Positions 5,854 to 12,158 of a DNA stretch of 12,158 nt are shown piece after piece; position 1 is the stretch's first letter, and the number at the start of each line of letters is the position of its first letter. Source of the stretch: Candidatus Methanofilum arcanum (lineage in GTDB: Archaea > Halobacteriota > Methanomicrobia > Methanomicrobiales > Methanospirillaceae); the NCBI GenBank assembly GCA_031285085.1, contig JAITWW010000146.1, positions 1 through 12,158 of the forward strand, written 5' to 3'. The position numbers and the translations under genes were made by a program. The notes below the pieces were generated by a model. It was not told the DNA's origin. It ran no database searches and worked only from the letters and a program-made list of their open reading frames with translations.

Positions 5854-7372
5854 TGCATCCGGTGTTGCAATTGTTGCGATATACTGCATACTTATGATTG
5901 CTGTTGGAGTATGGTGTTCACGAAAAGTGAAAACTGCATCAGACTTCATCGTTGCAGGAAAATCCCTTGGATTTTGGGTGTTTACTCTTCTCATGTTTGG
6001 AGTGGTCTGCTCAGGCATGTCACTTCTTGGGGTTCCTGGGCTTGGGTTTCGGCTTGGATGGTCTACGATGTGGGAGCAGTTGTTTGTTCCGCTTTCCATC
6101 TCGTTTTGTATCATCTTCTATGGCGTGAAGCTTTTCCAGGTTTCACGAAAGACAGGGTACATGACTGTGCAGGACTACCTTGCACACCGCTACCAGAGTG
6201 AGAAAGCAGTTCGAGGCTTAAGTTCGATTGCTGGAATTGTCGTATCTGTTATCTACCTTGCAGGCCAGTACACCGCTATCAGTATTGTTCTGATATGGTT
6301 GTTTGATGTGCCACACTGGCTTGCCCTCCTTGTCGGTGCAACTGTTGTTATTATCTACACGGTTATTGGAGGTCTTTACGCAATATCAATTACCAACATC
6401 GTACAAGCAGCAATGCTCGTTGTTGGTGTGGTTATTATGGCACCGATCGTACTTTCCTATGCAGGAGGTATTGAAACCATTAATCTCGCCATGGCTGCTG
6501 CAGATGCAAGCTTCGTGTTACCATGGACAACAGATGCAGCTCATGGTTTTTCATTTGAGTATGTAGTCTCGCTTGGTATCTTGTTGATGGTAGGTCTTGC
6601 CTGTGCACCGCATGTAATAAACAATGTCATTGCAGCAAAGGATGTTCGATACTTTAAATGGGTTCCATTTGTGACATTTGCAATATATGCAGTTATTATG
6701 GTTCTCTTGAAGTTTACCGGGTTTGCAGGTTTTACCTTAGTTGGAGATGGGCTTGTAACCCTGCCAGATGTTGCAAATGCAAAGGATTACATCTTCATGC
6801 TTGGAGTGCAAGCTGCAGTTCCAAATGTTCTTGTTCTTTCTCTGTTTGGGGTGATCGTGTTGTGTGCGGTTATGTCTACGACAGACAGACTTATGCTTAC
6901 GATTGCGACAACATGTTCATGGGATATTTACAAGAATATGCTCAGGCCAGAGGCATCAGATCGTGATGTGCTTTTAGTGAGCAGGATCGCTGTGTTTGCA
7001 TCAGGGATTTTGACAGTCCTTCTCGTCTTAAATCCTCCAAGTATTTTGGCATTTCTGATCTGGATGGGAATTGGAACGATGCTTGCCGTATTTGCGGTGC
7101 CTTTGCTCGCAGGATTATATTGGAGACGGGCAACAAAAGAGGGTGCAATAGCCTCGATGGTTGCAGGACTCGTCGCAGCCTTTGTCTTTGGAGTGATCTC
7201 ACAGTATAGTATTGCTCCATTAGCTCCATTGCCAATGCATTTCAGCTTTTATGCATTAGTATGCTCTATTGCAGCGATGGTTATTGTAAGCCTGCTTACC
7301 AAGCCAGTTTCCAATGATGTCTTGGATATGACAAATACCGGATTTTATATTTTCGAAAGAAAGATTTTGTAA
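5843..7372 (+). CDS. Sodium:solute symporter family (SSS) transporter
   Basis: A cytoplasmic-membrane carrier, 509 residues from the SD-supported ATG, of the family that includes PutP, PanF and ActP; it would couple substrate uptake to a sodium gradient. About 13 hydrophobic spans can be drawn. The family signature is seen as YTVIGGLYAISITNIVQAAM (172-191), and the eighth-span motif AVMSTTDRLMLTIATT (342-357) supplies the Ser/Thr pair that, in PutP and vSGLT, helps form the Na2 sodium site. TASDFIVAGKSLG (31-43) after span 1 is also typical. The protein ends at about the PutP length with a polar tail. Substrate cannot be assigned; organic acids, amino acids and pantothenate are all known in this family. 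The upstream 41-residue protein overlaps the first codons and is probably a partner. Starting at TTG 5744 would add 33 residues that are really the small gene read in another frame. Confidence 0.9.
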   Translation: MLSDASGVAIVAIYCILMIAVGVWCSRKVKTASDFIVAGKSLGFWVFTLLMFGVVCSGMSLLGVPGLGFRLGWSTMWEQLFVPLSISFCIIFYGVKLFQVSRKTGYMTVQDYLAHRYQSEKAVRGLSSIAGIVVSVIYLAGQYTAISIVLIWLFDVPHWLALLVGATVVIIYTVIGGLYAISITNIVQAAMLVVGVVIMAPIVLSYAGGIETINLAMAAADASFVLPWTTDAAHGFSFEYVVSLGILLMVGLACAPHVINNVIAAKDVRYFKWVPFVTFAIYAVIMVLLKFTGFAGFTLVGDGLVTLPDVANAKDYIFMLGVQAAVPNVLVLSLFGVIVLCAVMSTTDRLMLTIATTCSWDIYKNMLRPEASDRDVLLVSRIAVFASGILTVLLVLNPPSILAFLIWMGIGTMLAVFAVPLLAGLYWRRATKEGAIASMVAGLVAAFVFGVISQYSIAPLAPLPMHFSFYALVCSIAAMVIVSLLTKPVSNDVLDMTNTGFYIFERKIL

Positions 7373-7396
7373 AAAAGAATATTTAAAAAAGAATTT

Positions 7397-7418
7397 TTCG
7401 CAAACAATTTTTTGCGAA
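7397..7418. terminator. Perfect 8-bp palindrome after the symporter gene
   Basis: TTCGCAAA (7397-7404) and TTTGCGAA (7411-7418) are exact reverse complements around a six-base spacer, 24 bp past the symporter stop. On the + strand no T-run follows, so it is a poor classical terminator; on the - strand the stem is followed by a T-rich stretch. It may stabilise the 3' end or bind a protein. Confidence 0.4.
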
Positions 7419-7546
7419 CAAATTGAGTAAAAGCACTTGGGGTATGCTTCCGTTGGTCGCACACCCGTCACACGGTTGTTCATTTACGTATTTGCTGTCC
7501 CCTGGCTGGATATTTTCGTCTTTTATATCCCCTGGTTACTCTCAAG

Positions 7547-7630
7547 AGCGGAAGTTTGATCCCTCTCGAACCATCCGACGCAGGAGGATGGTTCTACGGG
7601 AAGCGCGTCCTCGCCGTGCCTGGCGAGATA
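7547..7630 (+). ncRNA. Candidate structured RNA upstream of the DtxR-FeoA gene
   Basis: A TATA-like TTTTATAT (7521-7528) is spaced to start a transcript near 7549-7552. The following segment is GC-richer than its surroundings and has three nested or adjacent pairings: a perfect 9-bp stem GAACCATCC/GGATGGTTC (7568-7576 with 7586-7594); a loop-to-downstream pairing GACGC/GCGTC (7577-7581 with 7605-7609) that would make an H-type pseudoknot stacked on the first stem; and CTCGCC/GGCGAG (7610-7615 with 7622-7627) directly after it. I do not recognise a known RNA family. It could be a free small RNA or a leader element of the iron unit. Ends are approximate. Confidence 0.35.
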
Positions 7631-7663
7631 TTGAACTATTAACTACTTTGCCGTCCCATAATC

Positions 7664-7671
7664 TTTATAAA
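7664..7671 (+). promoter_or_regulatory. Putative TATA box of the DtxR-FeoA/feoB unit
   Basis: TTTATAAA is a strong TATA match, centred about 21 bp ahead of the ATG at 7689. That is slightly tight for a leaderless start. The AGGT at 7681-7684 is a weak SD. If transcription instead starts at the upstream box (7521-7528), the candidate structured RNA would be in the leader. Confidence 0.4.
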
Positions 7672-7688
7672 ATTGAGTAAAGGTAGCA

Positions 7689-8354
7689 ATGGAAACTACA
7701 CCTTGTGAAGATCTTCTGGAATGGCTGTATGAGTATCATATGACCAATCACATCTGGCCAAGATGGCCACTATCCATAGAACAACGAAGAGACAATGATC
7801 TGACACAAGATACAATCCAGCAATGCATAACAAATCTGACAAAAGCAGAACTCTTAGATGAATCTAATAACTGCCTTGCGCTTACAGAAAAAGGAATAGA
7901 TGCTGGACGGAAAATTCATCAAAAACATAAAGTTCTGTCTTGCTTTTTTACTGAGATGCTTGGGATGAAACCAGATGATGCATCCTCACAGGCCTGCATT
8001 CTTGAACATACAGCATCAGATGACACCATCAAGCGTCTTGATACATACCTTTCAAAAAACCTTGGAAGAACATATCTCTCTTCTAAAACCAGTGATAAAA
8101 AAGACTCTCATCATGATACACCTCCATTCTTTCTATCTCAAGGAAAAAAAGGTGAACAGTATGAGATTATTGCTATAAAAGGATGTAATCGACTTCAACG
8201 CCTTACCGATCTTGGCCTTATTCCTGGTGCACACCTGCGCATTACGCAACAGCTTGCACGCTCTCTTGTTGTCACAGTCAAAGACTGTGACATTGCAATA
8301 AGCCCAGAGATCGCTTCTGTCATACTGGTGACTCCATGGAAAAACAACGCATAG
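7689..8354 (+). CDS. DtxR/MntR-family metalloregulator with C-terminal FeoA (SH3-like) domain
   Basis: A 221-residue cytosolic protein joining a metal-responsive DNA-binding repressor to a FeoA domain. Residues about 1-75 form a winged helix ending in LALTEKG. Residues 73-125 are the DtxR dimerisation/metal-binding helices and align without gaps to DtxR through HKVLSCFFTEMLGM and ACILEHTASDD. Residues about 146-215 are the FeoA/SH3-like domain (LSQGKKGEQYEII, RLTDLGLIPGAHLRI). Ligand positions are mixed: Asp8 and Glu11 match MntR, His80, Glu106 and His107 are common to both groups, and Cys103 matches DtxR Cys102 rather than MntR Glu99. DtxR ancillary-site residues Glu83 and His98 are replaced by Ser84 and Ser99. 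The gene overlaps feoB by 19 bases, so it probably both controls the unit and supplies the FeoA partner. Iron is the likely effector, with manganese not excluded. Confidence 0.88.
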   Translation: METTPCEDLLEWLYEYHMTNHIWPRWPLSIEQRRDNDLTQDTIQQCITNLTKAELLDESNNCLALTEKGIDAGRKIHQKHKVLSCFFTEMLGMKPDDASSQACILEHTASDDTIKRLDTYLSKNLGRTYLSSKTSDKKDSHHDTPPFFLSQGKKGEQYEIIAIKGCNRLQRLTDLGLIPGAHLRITQQLARSLVVTVKDCDIAISPEIASVILVTPWKNNA

Positions 8355-10219
8355 GCCTTTTGGGAAATCCAAACGTTGGCAAATCCCTCATTTTTACCCA
8401 TCTGACAGGCATTGGAGTTGAGGTCAGCAACTACCCTGGAACAACGGTCCACCTCAAACACGGGCTGTGTTGCTCTCAAGACTGCCCATTTGTTCTGGTT
8501 GATCTCCCCGGACTCTATGCTTTAAATGGCTCAACTCCTGAAGAACAATTTATCCGGGAAATGATTATGCGCCATGAGCTTGATAGCCTCATTGTTGTTC
8601 TTGATGCACGCCATCTTGAAAGGAACCTCTATCTCCTTCTTCAGGCATGTGAGTATGACATTCCCCTCATCATTGTGGTAAACATGATGGATTATGCCAA
8701 GGAACACGGACTTGAGCTTGATCTCAATCAGATGCAGGAGATGTTTTGTGTTCCCGTTATTGGAACCTCTGCCATTCATGGAACCAATATCAGTGAAATT
8801 GTGCCTGCTATCTCTGCTGCTGCCCATCCCAGATGGAACACTCAGTACGATGCCCATATCGAGGCTGCATGTAGAAGCCTGAATCGCCTCTCACAGATCT
8901 CAAAAAAAGAAGCATTGCATCTGCTTGAAGGGATAGAGCCATGGCCTCATACAACCTTGAAATCAAAAGAAGAACTGCAGGAAACAGCGAAGATCATAAC
9001 TGCTGAGGTGGAACAGGAACATCAGATGTCAATTCAGCAGATCATTGCTGCAAATCGCCATTATGCAGCATCGCGTATTGCAAAAAAGGTTGTATCACAT
9101 ACACCATCAAAGCAAAAACTTGATCTTGATTACCTTCTTACCCGTGGCTTTCCGGGAATCCCTATCCTTTTACTTCTCCTTGGCCTGATGCTCAGTATTG
9201 TGTTTATGCTCGGCTCTGCACTTGAAGAAGTAGTTGTAGAACTCTTTACGACATATATTCTGGATCCCTTGGGGCTTCTCTCCCTCTCTCCGCTTGCATA
9301 TGAGGTACTGTACGCCCTTGCAATGGCTGTGATGGCAGGTCTTGGGATTGCATTTCCTTTTATCTTTATCTTCTATCTCCTGATCTCCGCACTTGAAGAC
9401 TCAGGATATATGACCCGTGCAGCATTTCTTGCGGATCGGGTAATGCACCAATTTGGGCTCCATGGGCAAGTATTGGTGCCGATGATTTTAGGGCTTGGAT
9501 GTAATGTTCCAGCCATTATGGGAATTCGACAGCTAAATACACGCCGTGAACGATTTATTGCTTCATTTCTGATCACGATGGTGCCATGCTCAGCACGCAC
9601 GGTTATTATCGCAGGTATTGTTTCGACATATCTTGGGTTATGGTGGGCATTTTCTATCTATCTAGTGGTTGGAGTTCTGTTAATAATAACTGGAATAATG
9701 CTAAGCAAAGTAACTCCTGGAACAGAGTATGGAATGGTACTTGAAATGGCTCCTCTTCGCTTGCCTGGTCCAAAACAGGTGCTTATTCGCTCCATGATTC
9801 ACATTCGAGAGTTTTTATTTGTTGCTATGCCTCTCTTGCTGGTAAGTAGCGTTGTACTTGGGTTGCTTGGATATTTTGGTGTTTTGAGCTGGTTTGAAGC
9901 GGTTATGGCACCGTTCATGACAGGTGTGCTTGGTCTTCCTGGTTTTGCATCTACCGCTCTGTTATTTGGTATTCTTCGAAAGGAAATGGCTCTTGAGACA
10001 CTGATCGTGCTTGCCGGGAGTGCAGATCTAAGCACCTTAATGAATGGAATTCAATTGTATACATTTTCCATTGTCTCGGTTTTATTTGTTCCATGTGTCT
10101 CAACCATCGCAGTTCTCGCACGTGAACTTGGAACACGCCATGCTATTTTAGTCAGTCTCTATACCGTGCTTCTCGGTATTGTGGTTGGATCTCTTGTACA
10201 TCTGATAATGTCTATGTGA
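8336..10219 (+). CDS. feoB: Ferrous iron transport protein B
   Basis: A cytoplasmic-membrane ferrous iron transporter with an N-terminal GTPase domain. The 627-residue protein carries G1 GNPNVGKS (10-17), a G2 Thr in YPGTTV (33-38), G3 DLPG (56-59), G4 NMMD (116-119) and a G5-like TSA (144-146). A helical linker runs about 165-265, and the membrane part follows from about 270. The membrane part has the FeoB landmarks LEDSGYMTRAAF (353-364), GLGCNVPA (386-393), VPCSAR (416-421), a GILRKEM segment (545-551) and PCVST (586-590). It starts inside the end of the DtxR-FeoA gene (19-base overlap), which implies coupled translation. The length is a little below many bacterial FeoB proteins and close to other archaeal ones. 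The stop lies inside a long inverted repeat shared with the convergent pscS gene. Confidence 0.97.
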   Translation: MEKQRIGLLGNPNVGKSLIFTHLTGIGVEVSNYPGTTVHLKHGLCCSQDCPFVLVDLPGLYALNGSTPEEQFIREMIMRHELDSLIVVLDARHLERNLYLLLQACEYDIPLIIVVNMMDYAKEHGLELDLNQMQEMFCVPVIGTSAIHGTNISEIVPAISAAAHPRWNTQYDAHIEAACRSLNRLSQISKKEALHLLEGIEPWPHTTLKSKEELQETAKIITAEVEQEHQMSIQQIIAANRHYAASRIAKKVVSHTPSKQKLDLDYLLTRGFPGIPILLLLLGLMLSIVFMLGSALEEVVVELFTTYILDPLGLLSLSPLAYEVLYALAMAVMAGLGIAFPFIFIFYLLISALEDSGYMTRAAFLADRVMHQFGLHGQVLVPMILGLGCNVPAIMGIRQLNTRRERFIASFLITMVPCSARTVIIAGIVSTYLGLWWAFSIYLVVGVLLIITGIMLSKVTPGTEYGMVLEMAPLRLPGPKQVLIRSMIHIREFLFVAMPLLLVSSVVLGLLGYFGVLSWFEAVMAPFMTGVLGLPGFASTALLFGILRKEMALETLIVLAGSADLSTLMNGIQLYTFSIVSVLFVPCVSTIAVLARELGTRHAILVSLYTVLLGIVVGSLVHLIMSM

Positions 10220-10260
10220 ATAGAAAAAGGAGGATAATCTCAATTATCTATTCACATGGA
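10211..10260. terminator. Long inverted repeat shared by the convergent 3' ends of feoB and pscS
   Basis: TCTATGTGAATAGA (10211-10224) and TCTATTCACATGGA (10247-10260) pair over 14 bp with a single G-T mismatch; the inner 11 bp are perfect. The left arm contains the feoB TGA and the right arm the last codons of pscS, whose TAA (10244-10246 on the minus strand) lies just inside. A smaller alternative stem GATAAT/ATTATC (10233-10238 with 10243-10248) sits within the loop. With a 24-bp gap between the stops, each gene's mRNA would end in a similar hairpin, so this is probably a bidirectional terminator or 3'-end stabiliser. Confidence 0.6.
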
Positions 10261-11431
10261 GTCCTTCTGCCTCTGCAATCTCAAGAAACGCATCTGCGAC
10301 CCAGTCAGCCTGACGATCAGTTAAACCAAAACTATTCATCTTCCAGACTTTGGTAGACCCAGGTATGATCCCTGTCACATGCCTCTCACGTAACGCACTA
10401 ATCAGGAAAAATCCTCGTTTTTTATGCTTTTTTGCAATGGGATCAAAACACTTCTCAGAATTCATCCTTGTTAACGTGTGTTTTCGTGGATACTCACTTA
10501 CAACCTCCATTCCCTCGATTGACAAAAGCGCATCTATGATCTTATTTGCCCGGGCAACCTCCTTATCAAAATGTTTCACTCGCTCTTTTACATGTGGAAA
10601 CGAAGCCATCATCCCAACAGATGTATTTCCCATAAGCGTGCAACCAAGCAACTCAACCTCTTTTACAGGGAAGTTTCTCCCTGTGAGATCCCCATGTACT
10701 TTCGATGTACGAAACACCACATCAGCATATTCTGCTCTCGTTGCAAGAAATCCTGATGGTGCAGGAGCTGCCATGCTCTTATGCCCAGAACCAACAACAA
10801 AATCAACACCAAAATCTGCACCAGAGACCTCCTTAATACCAACAGTATATGCACCATTATACAGCACGGGAATATCATACTGGTGTGCAACCGCTGCCAT
10901 CTCCTTTACCGGGTGCACATTCCCGTACTGATAATCTACTTCTTCTAAAAACAATAAAGCAGGAGTACGCTTTGTCTTTGCAATAACCTCCTCAATACGT
11001 TCAGCAACCATATCAGGAGTACTATAATGATCAGGAGATGCAGCAATTTCATACACCACACCACCAGCCACTTCAACTGCAACAAAGGTAGTATAGTGAC
11101 AGTATGAAGTCACAAGCACCGGATCGCCAGGGTTCACAAAAGAAGAGGCAACTGCTTGAAACCCTCTCCTTGCCCCAGGCATGAGACGTGCTTCGTCCAT
11201 CTCAACAAAAGCTGCAAGATCCTTATGAAACGTTGCAAGAGGTGGTTTTGAGATAGCATCAAGACGCGCTGGTTTTTGACAGTTATCACACACTGAGTAC
11301 CCATCTGCATACGCAATAACTGCCTTCATTGCCTCACTTGTCAGCCGACCACCCGCCTGAATCGGGTCTAAATTGATAAACATCTCCTCAAGAGAGCGAG
11401 TATCAATATCCCCTGCACATCGAAGACTCAT
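10244..11431 (-). CDS. pscS: O-phosphoseryl-tRNA(Cys):Cys-tRNA synthase (SepCysS)
   Basis: A pyridoxal-phosphate enzyme that converts phosphoseryl-tRNA(Cys), made by SepRS, to cysteinyl-tRNA(Cys); methanogens lacking CysRS depend on it for both cysteine coding and cysteine supply. The 395-residue protein has the fold-type I layout: LMPGARRGFQAV (83-94) near the cofactor phosphate site, LEEVDYQYGNVHPV (162-175), and the Schiff-base lysine in GSGHKSMAAPAPSG (214-227, Lys218). The three catalytic cysteines known for the family are present as YSVCDNC (Cys48, Cys51) and LLGCTLMG (Cys264). The first residues LDPIQAGGRL (21-30) are also typical. The start is fixed by an ATGA overlap with an upstream 60-residue gene. 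No SepRS gene is in the window. Confidence 0.95.
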   Translation of the reverse strand: MSLRCAGDIDTRSLEEMFINLDPIQAGGRLTSEAMKAVIAYADGYSVCDNCQKPARLDAISKPPLATFHKDLAAFVEMDEARLMPGARRGFQAVASSFVNPGDPVLVTSYCHYTTFVAVEVAGGVVYEIAASPDHYSTPDMVAERIEEVIAKTKRTPALLFLEEVDYQYGNVHPVKEMAAVAHQYDIPVLYNGAYTVGIKEVSGADFGVDFVVGSGHKSMAAPAPSGFLATRAEYADVVFRTSKVHGDLTGRNFPVKEVELLGCTLMGNTSVGMMASFPHVKERVKHFDKEVARANKIIDALLSIEGMEVVSEYPRKHTLTRMNSEKCFDPIAKKHKKRGFFLISALRERHVTGIIPGSTKVWKMNSFGLTDRQADWVADAFLEIAEAEGLHVNR

Positions 11432-11610
11432 GCAAGCAACTCCTCACGTAAAACTGCAATCTGCTTCTCCACCTTATCAAGCGTCTTTGCAAGCGTTTTT
11501 TTCTCATCTTCTGTTAAGACATGATCCGGAACACTTTTTCGTATCATCATCCTAACATCTGTGAGAAGATATAAACCCTGAAATACAGCGTCAACAGCTC
11601 TGGCACTCAT
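11428..11610 (-). CDS. 60-residue helical protein coupled to SepCysS, possible SepCysE-like scaffold
   Basis: A small gene directly upstream of pscS whose TGA overlaps the pscS ATG (ATGA, four bases). The product appears to be two helices: about residues 3-25 (AVDAVFQGLYLLTDVRMMI) and 33-59, the latter highly charged with heptad-like spacing (TLDKVEKQIAVLREELL). There is no signal peptide, membrane span or Cys. It has its own putative TATA box upstream. Translational coupling suggests a subunit or assembly partner of SepCysS. In other methanogens a scaffold called SepCysE links SepRS and SepCysS; this much shorter protein could be a minimal counterpart, but I see no motif that proves it and treat it as an inference from context. 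The gene is short but well supported by the overlap and promoter spacing. Confidence 0.75.
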   Translation of the reverse strand: MSARAVDAVFQGLYLLTDVRMMIRKSVPDHVLTEDEKKTLAKTLDKVEKQIAVLREELLA

Positions 11611-11637
11611 GTGGATGAACTATGAAGCACAAAGCAA

Positions 11638-11647
11638 GTATATCTTT
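11638..11647 (-). promoter_or_regulatory. Putative TATA box of the 60-residue gene-pscS operon
   Basis: On the minus strand this reads AAAGATATAC, centred about 32 bp ahead of the ATG at 11610. A start point 25-27 bp downstream would leave a leader of only a few bases, in line with the absence of an SD sequence. Confidence 0.45.
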
Positions 11648-11658
11648 TGTCAGATTAT

Positions 11659-11754
11659 CTCCTGAGTAGGAGGAGTACTAAATAAAATAAAAAGTAAATA
11701 AAAAATATACACACGAAAATGCAGCACACCGCTATCACTTCATGGTGTGTGTAA
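11659..11754. other. Divergent intergenic region: small hairpins and an A-rich tract
   Basis: Between the divergent genes there is a CTCCT/AGGAG stem with a four-base loop (11659-11672), an A-rich, almost GC-free stretch (11678-11709) that could hold a TATA box such as AAAAAATATAC for the rightward gene, and CACACC/GGTGTG arms (11725-11730, 11744-11749) followed by an A-run. None is decisive. No clear TATA box at leaderless distance from the ATG at 11819 was found, so that gene may have a longer leader. Confidence 0.3.
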
Positions 11755-11818
11755 AAAAATACTCCATAATCGCTAAAAAAACCAAACCAGCATTTGAAAA
11801 TAGGGATAAAAAACTTCC

Positions 11819-12157
11819 ATGGTACGAGTACTCTCCCCTTATGATCTCAAACTCTTAGAACAGATGGCTCCTGAATTTACAGGAGAGAACTGTTCAACGA
11901 TAGGTGCCCCATATAAGTCACTTCTGCCTCCTGTTGCAAACCACTATGCAACAAGTGCAGATAATTTCTTATTGCGAGTGCAAAAACTCTCTGGAACAGA
12001 TCTCAAGTATCTCTGTGATCTTATTCTATCAGGAGAAGAAAGCCTGCACTGTCTTCCTCTTGACTATTTCTCTCCGTTTGTTGCACATATCAAGGAGATG
12101 GTTGGGGCTTCGCTTGCAGCGAAAATTACTGCAATATATGTTGCAGAACACGAATAA
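11819..12157 (+). CDS. Uncharacterised 112-residue protein
   Basis: A complete frame from ATG 11819 to TAA 12155-12157, one base from the window end. I do not recognise the family. The sequence looks globular, mostly helical and cytosolic, with no signal peptide or membrane span. Notable stretches are LSPYDLKLLEQMAPEF (5-20), LLPPVANHYATSADNF (35-50), LSGTDLKYLCDLILSGEESL (57-76) and CLPLDYFSPFVAHI (78-91). It has three Cys (25, 66, 78), not arranged as a metal-binding CxxC. It is transcribed divergently from the SepCysS pair across a 208-bp gap. No SD is present. Codon use looks like that of its neighbours. A real gene is likely; the function is unknown. Confidence 0.7.
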   Translation: MVRVLSPYDLKLLEQMAPEFTGENCSTIGAPYKSLLPPVANHYATSADNFLLRVQKLSGTDLKYLCDLILSGEESLHCLPLDYFSPFVAHIKEMVGASLAAKITAIYVAEHE

Positions 12158-12158
12158 C

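Larger units (their letters stand above)
7373..7688. other. 316-bp intergenic region between the symporter and the iron unit
   Basis: No convincing protein gene. It holds a perfect palindrome (7397-7418), a 12-bp direct repeat AAATTGAGTAAA at 7420-7431 and 7670-7681, two CCCCTGG copies near 7500 and 7530, a TATA-like TTTTATAT (7521-7528), a GC-richer structured block (about 7547-7630), and a TATA-like TTTATAAA (7664-7671) near the regulator start. These parts are listed separately. Confidence 0.6.

Noticed and set aside
7547..7630. tRNA gene on either strand in the GC-richer block
   Set aside because: No cloverleaf, no T-arm consensus and no acceptor stem pairing could be drawn.
7423..7680. 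85-codon + strand frame in the symporter-regulator gap
   Set aside because: It needs a TTG start, has no SD, an implausible Arg-rich composition in its second half, and coincides with the structured RNA candidate.
7420..7681. Small transposable element (MITE) between the 12-bp direct repeats
   Set aside because: The inner ends show no terminal inverted repeats, so only the direct-repeat observation is kept.
10350..10931. 193-codon + strand frame
   Set aside because: It is antisense to the well-supported pscS gene and resembles no known protein.
11719..11754. Eleven-residue frame in the divergent gap
   Set aside because: No SD at proper distance, too short, and it overlaps the CACACC/GGTGTG stem; chance is the simpler explanation.

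Overview
The window reads as a chromosomal segment of a methanogenic euryarchaeon, most like the order Methanomicrobiales; the genus cannot be fixed from sequence alone. The signs are a Sep-tRNA:Cys-tRNA synthase (the methanogen-type tRNA-dependent cysteine route), a SecF-SecD pair in the archaeal order (secF first), A/T-rich TATA-like boxes about 25-30 bp ahead of several start codons, and mostly no Shine-Dalgarno sequence, which suggests leaderless or short-leader mRNAs. No rRNA, tRNA, insertion sequence or CRISPR array was seen.

Layout, left to right. Positions 1-1101 hold the 3' part of a surface protein: a Thr/Pro stalk built on a 105-bp (35-codon) tandem repeat, then two fibronectin-III-like, Cys-containing domains; its start lies outside the window. 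Next come lysS (class II lysyl-tRNA synthetase, 1277-2782), the overlapping secF-secD pair (2907-5275), and a compact WCGPC thioredoxin (5333-5602). A two-gene transporter unit follows. It consists of a 41-residue single-span membrane protein (5728-5853) whose stop overlaps the SD-preceded ATG of a sodium:solute symporter family (SSS) protein (5843-7372). An automatic call that starts the symporter at a TTG at 5744 would hide the small gene.

A 316-bp gap (7373-7688) contains a perfect palindrome, a 12-bp direct repeat spaced 250 bp apart, and a GC-richer block that can fold into a pseudoknot plus hairpin behind a TATA-like box (candidate structured RNA). It leads into an iron unit: a DtxR/MntR-type regulator fused to a FeoA domain (7689-8354) overlapping feoB (8336-10219). 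The regulator's metal ligands are a mix of MntR and DtxR types. feoB converges on a minus-strand pair: pscS (SepCysS, 11431-10244) and a 60-residue helical protein just upstream of it with an ATGA overlap (11610-11428). An imperfect 14-bp inverted repeat spans both stop codons at the convergent junction. An unidentified 112-residue protein (11819-12157) is divergent from the minus-strand pair and closes the window.

Functionally the region is mostly housekeeping (tRNA charging, protein export, redox, iron uptake). The points most worth following are the two small genes missed by length filters (symporter accessory protein and SepCysS-coupled microprotein), the hybrid metal site of the Feo regulator, and the possible RNA element upstream of it.
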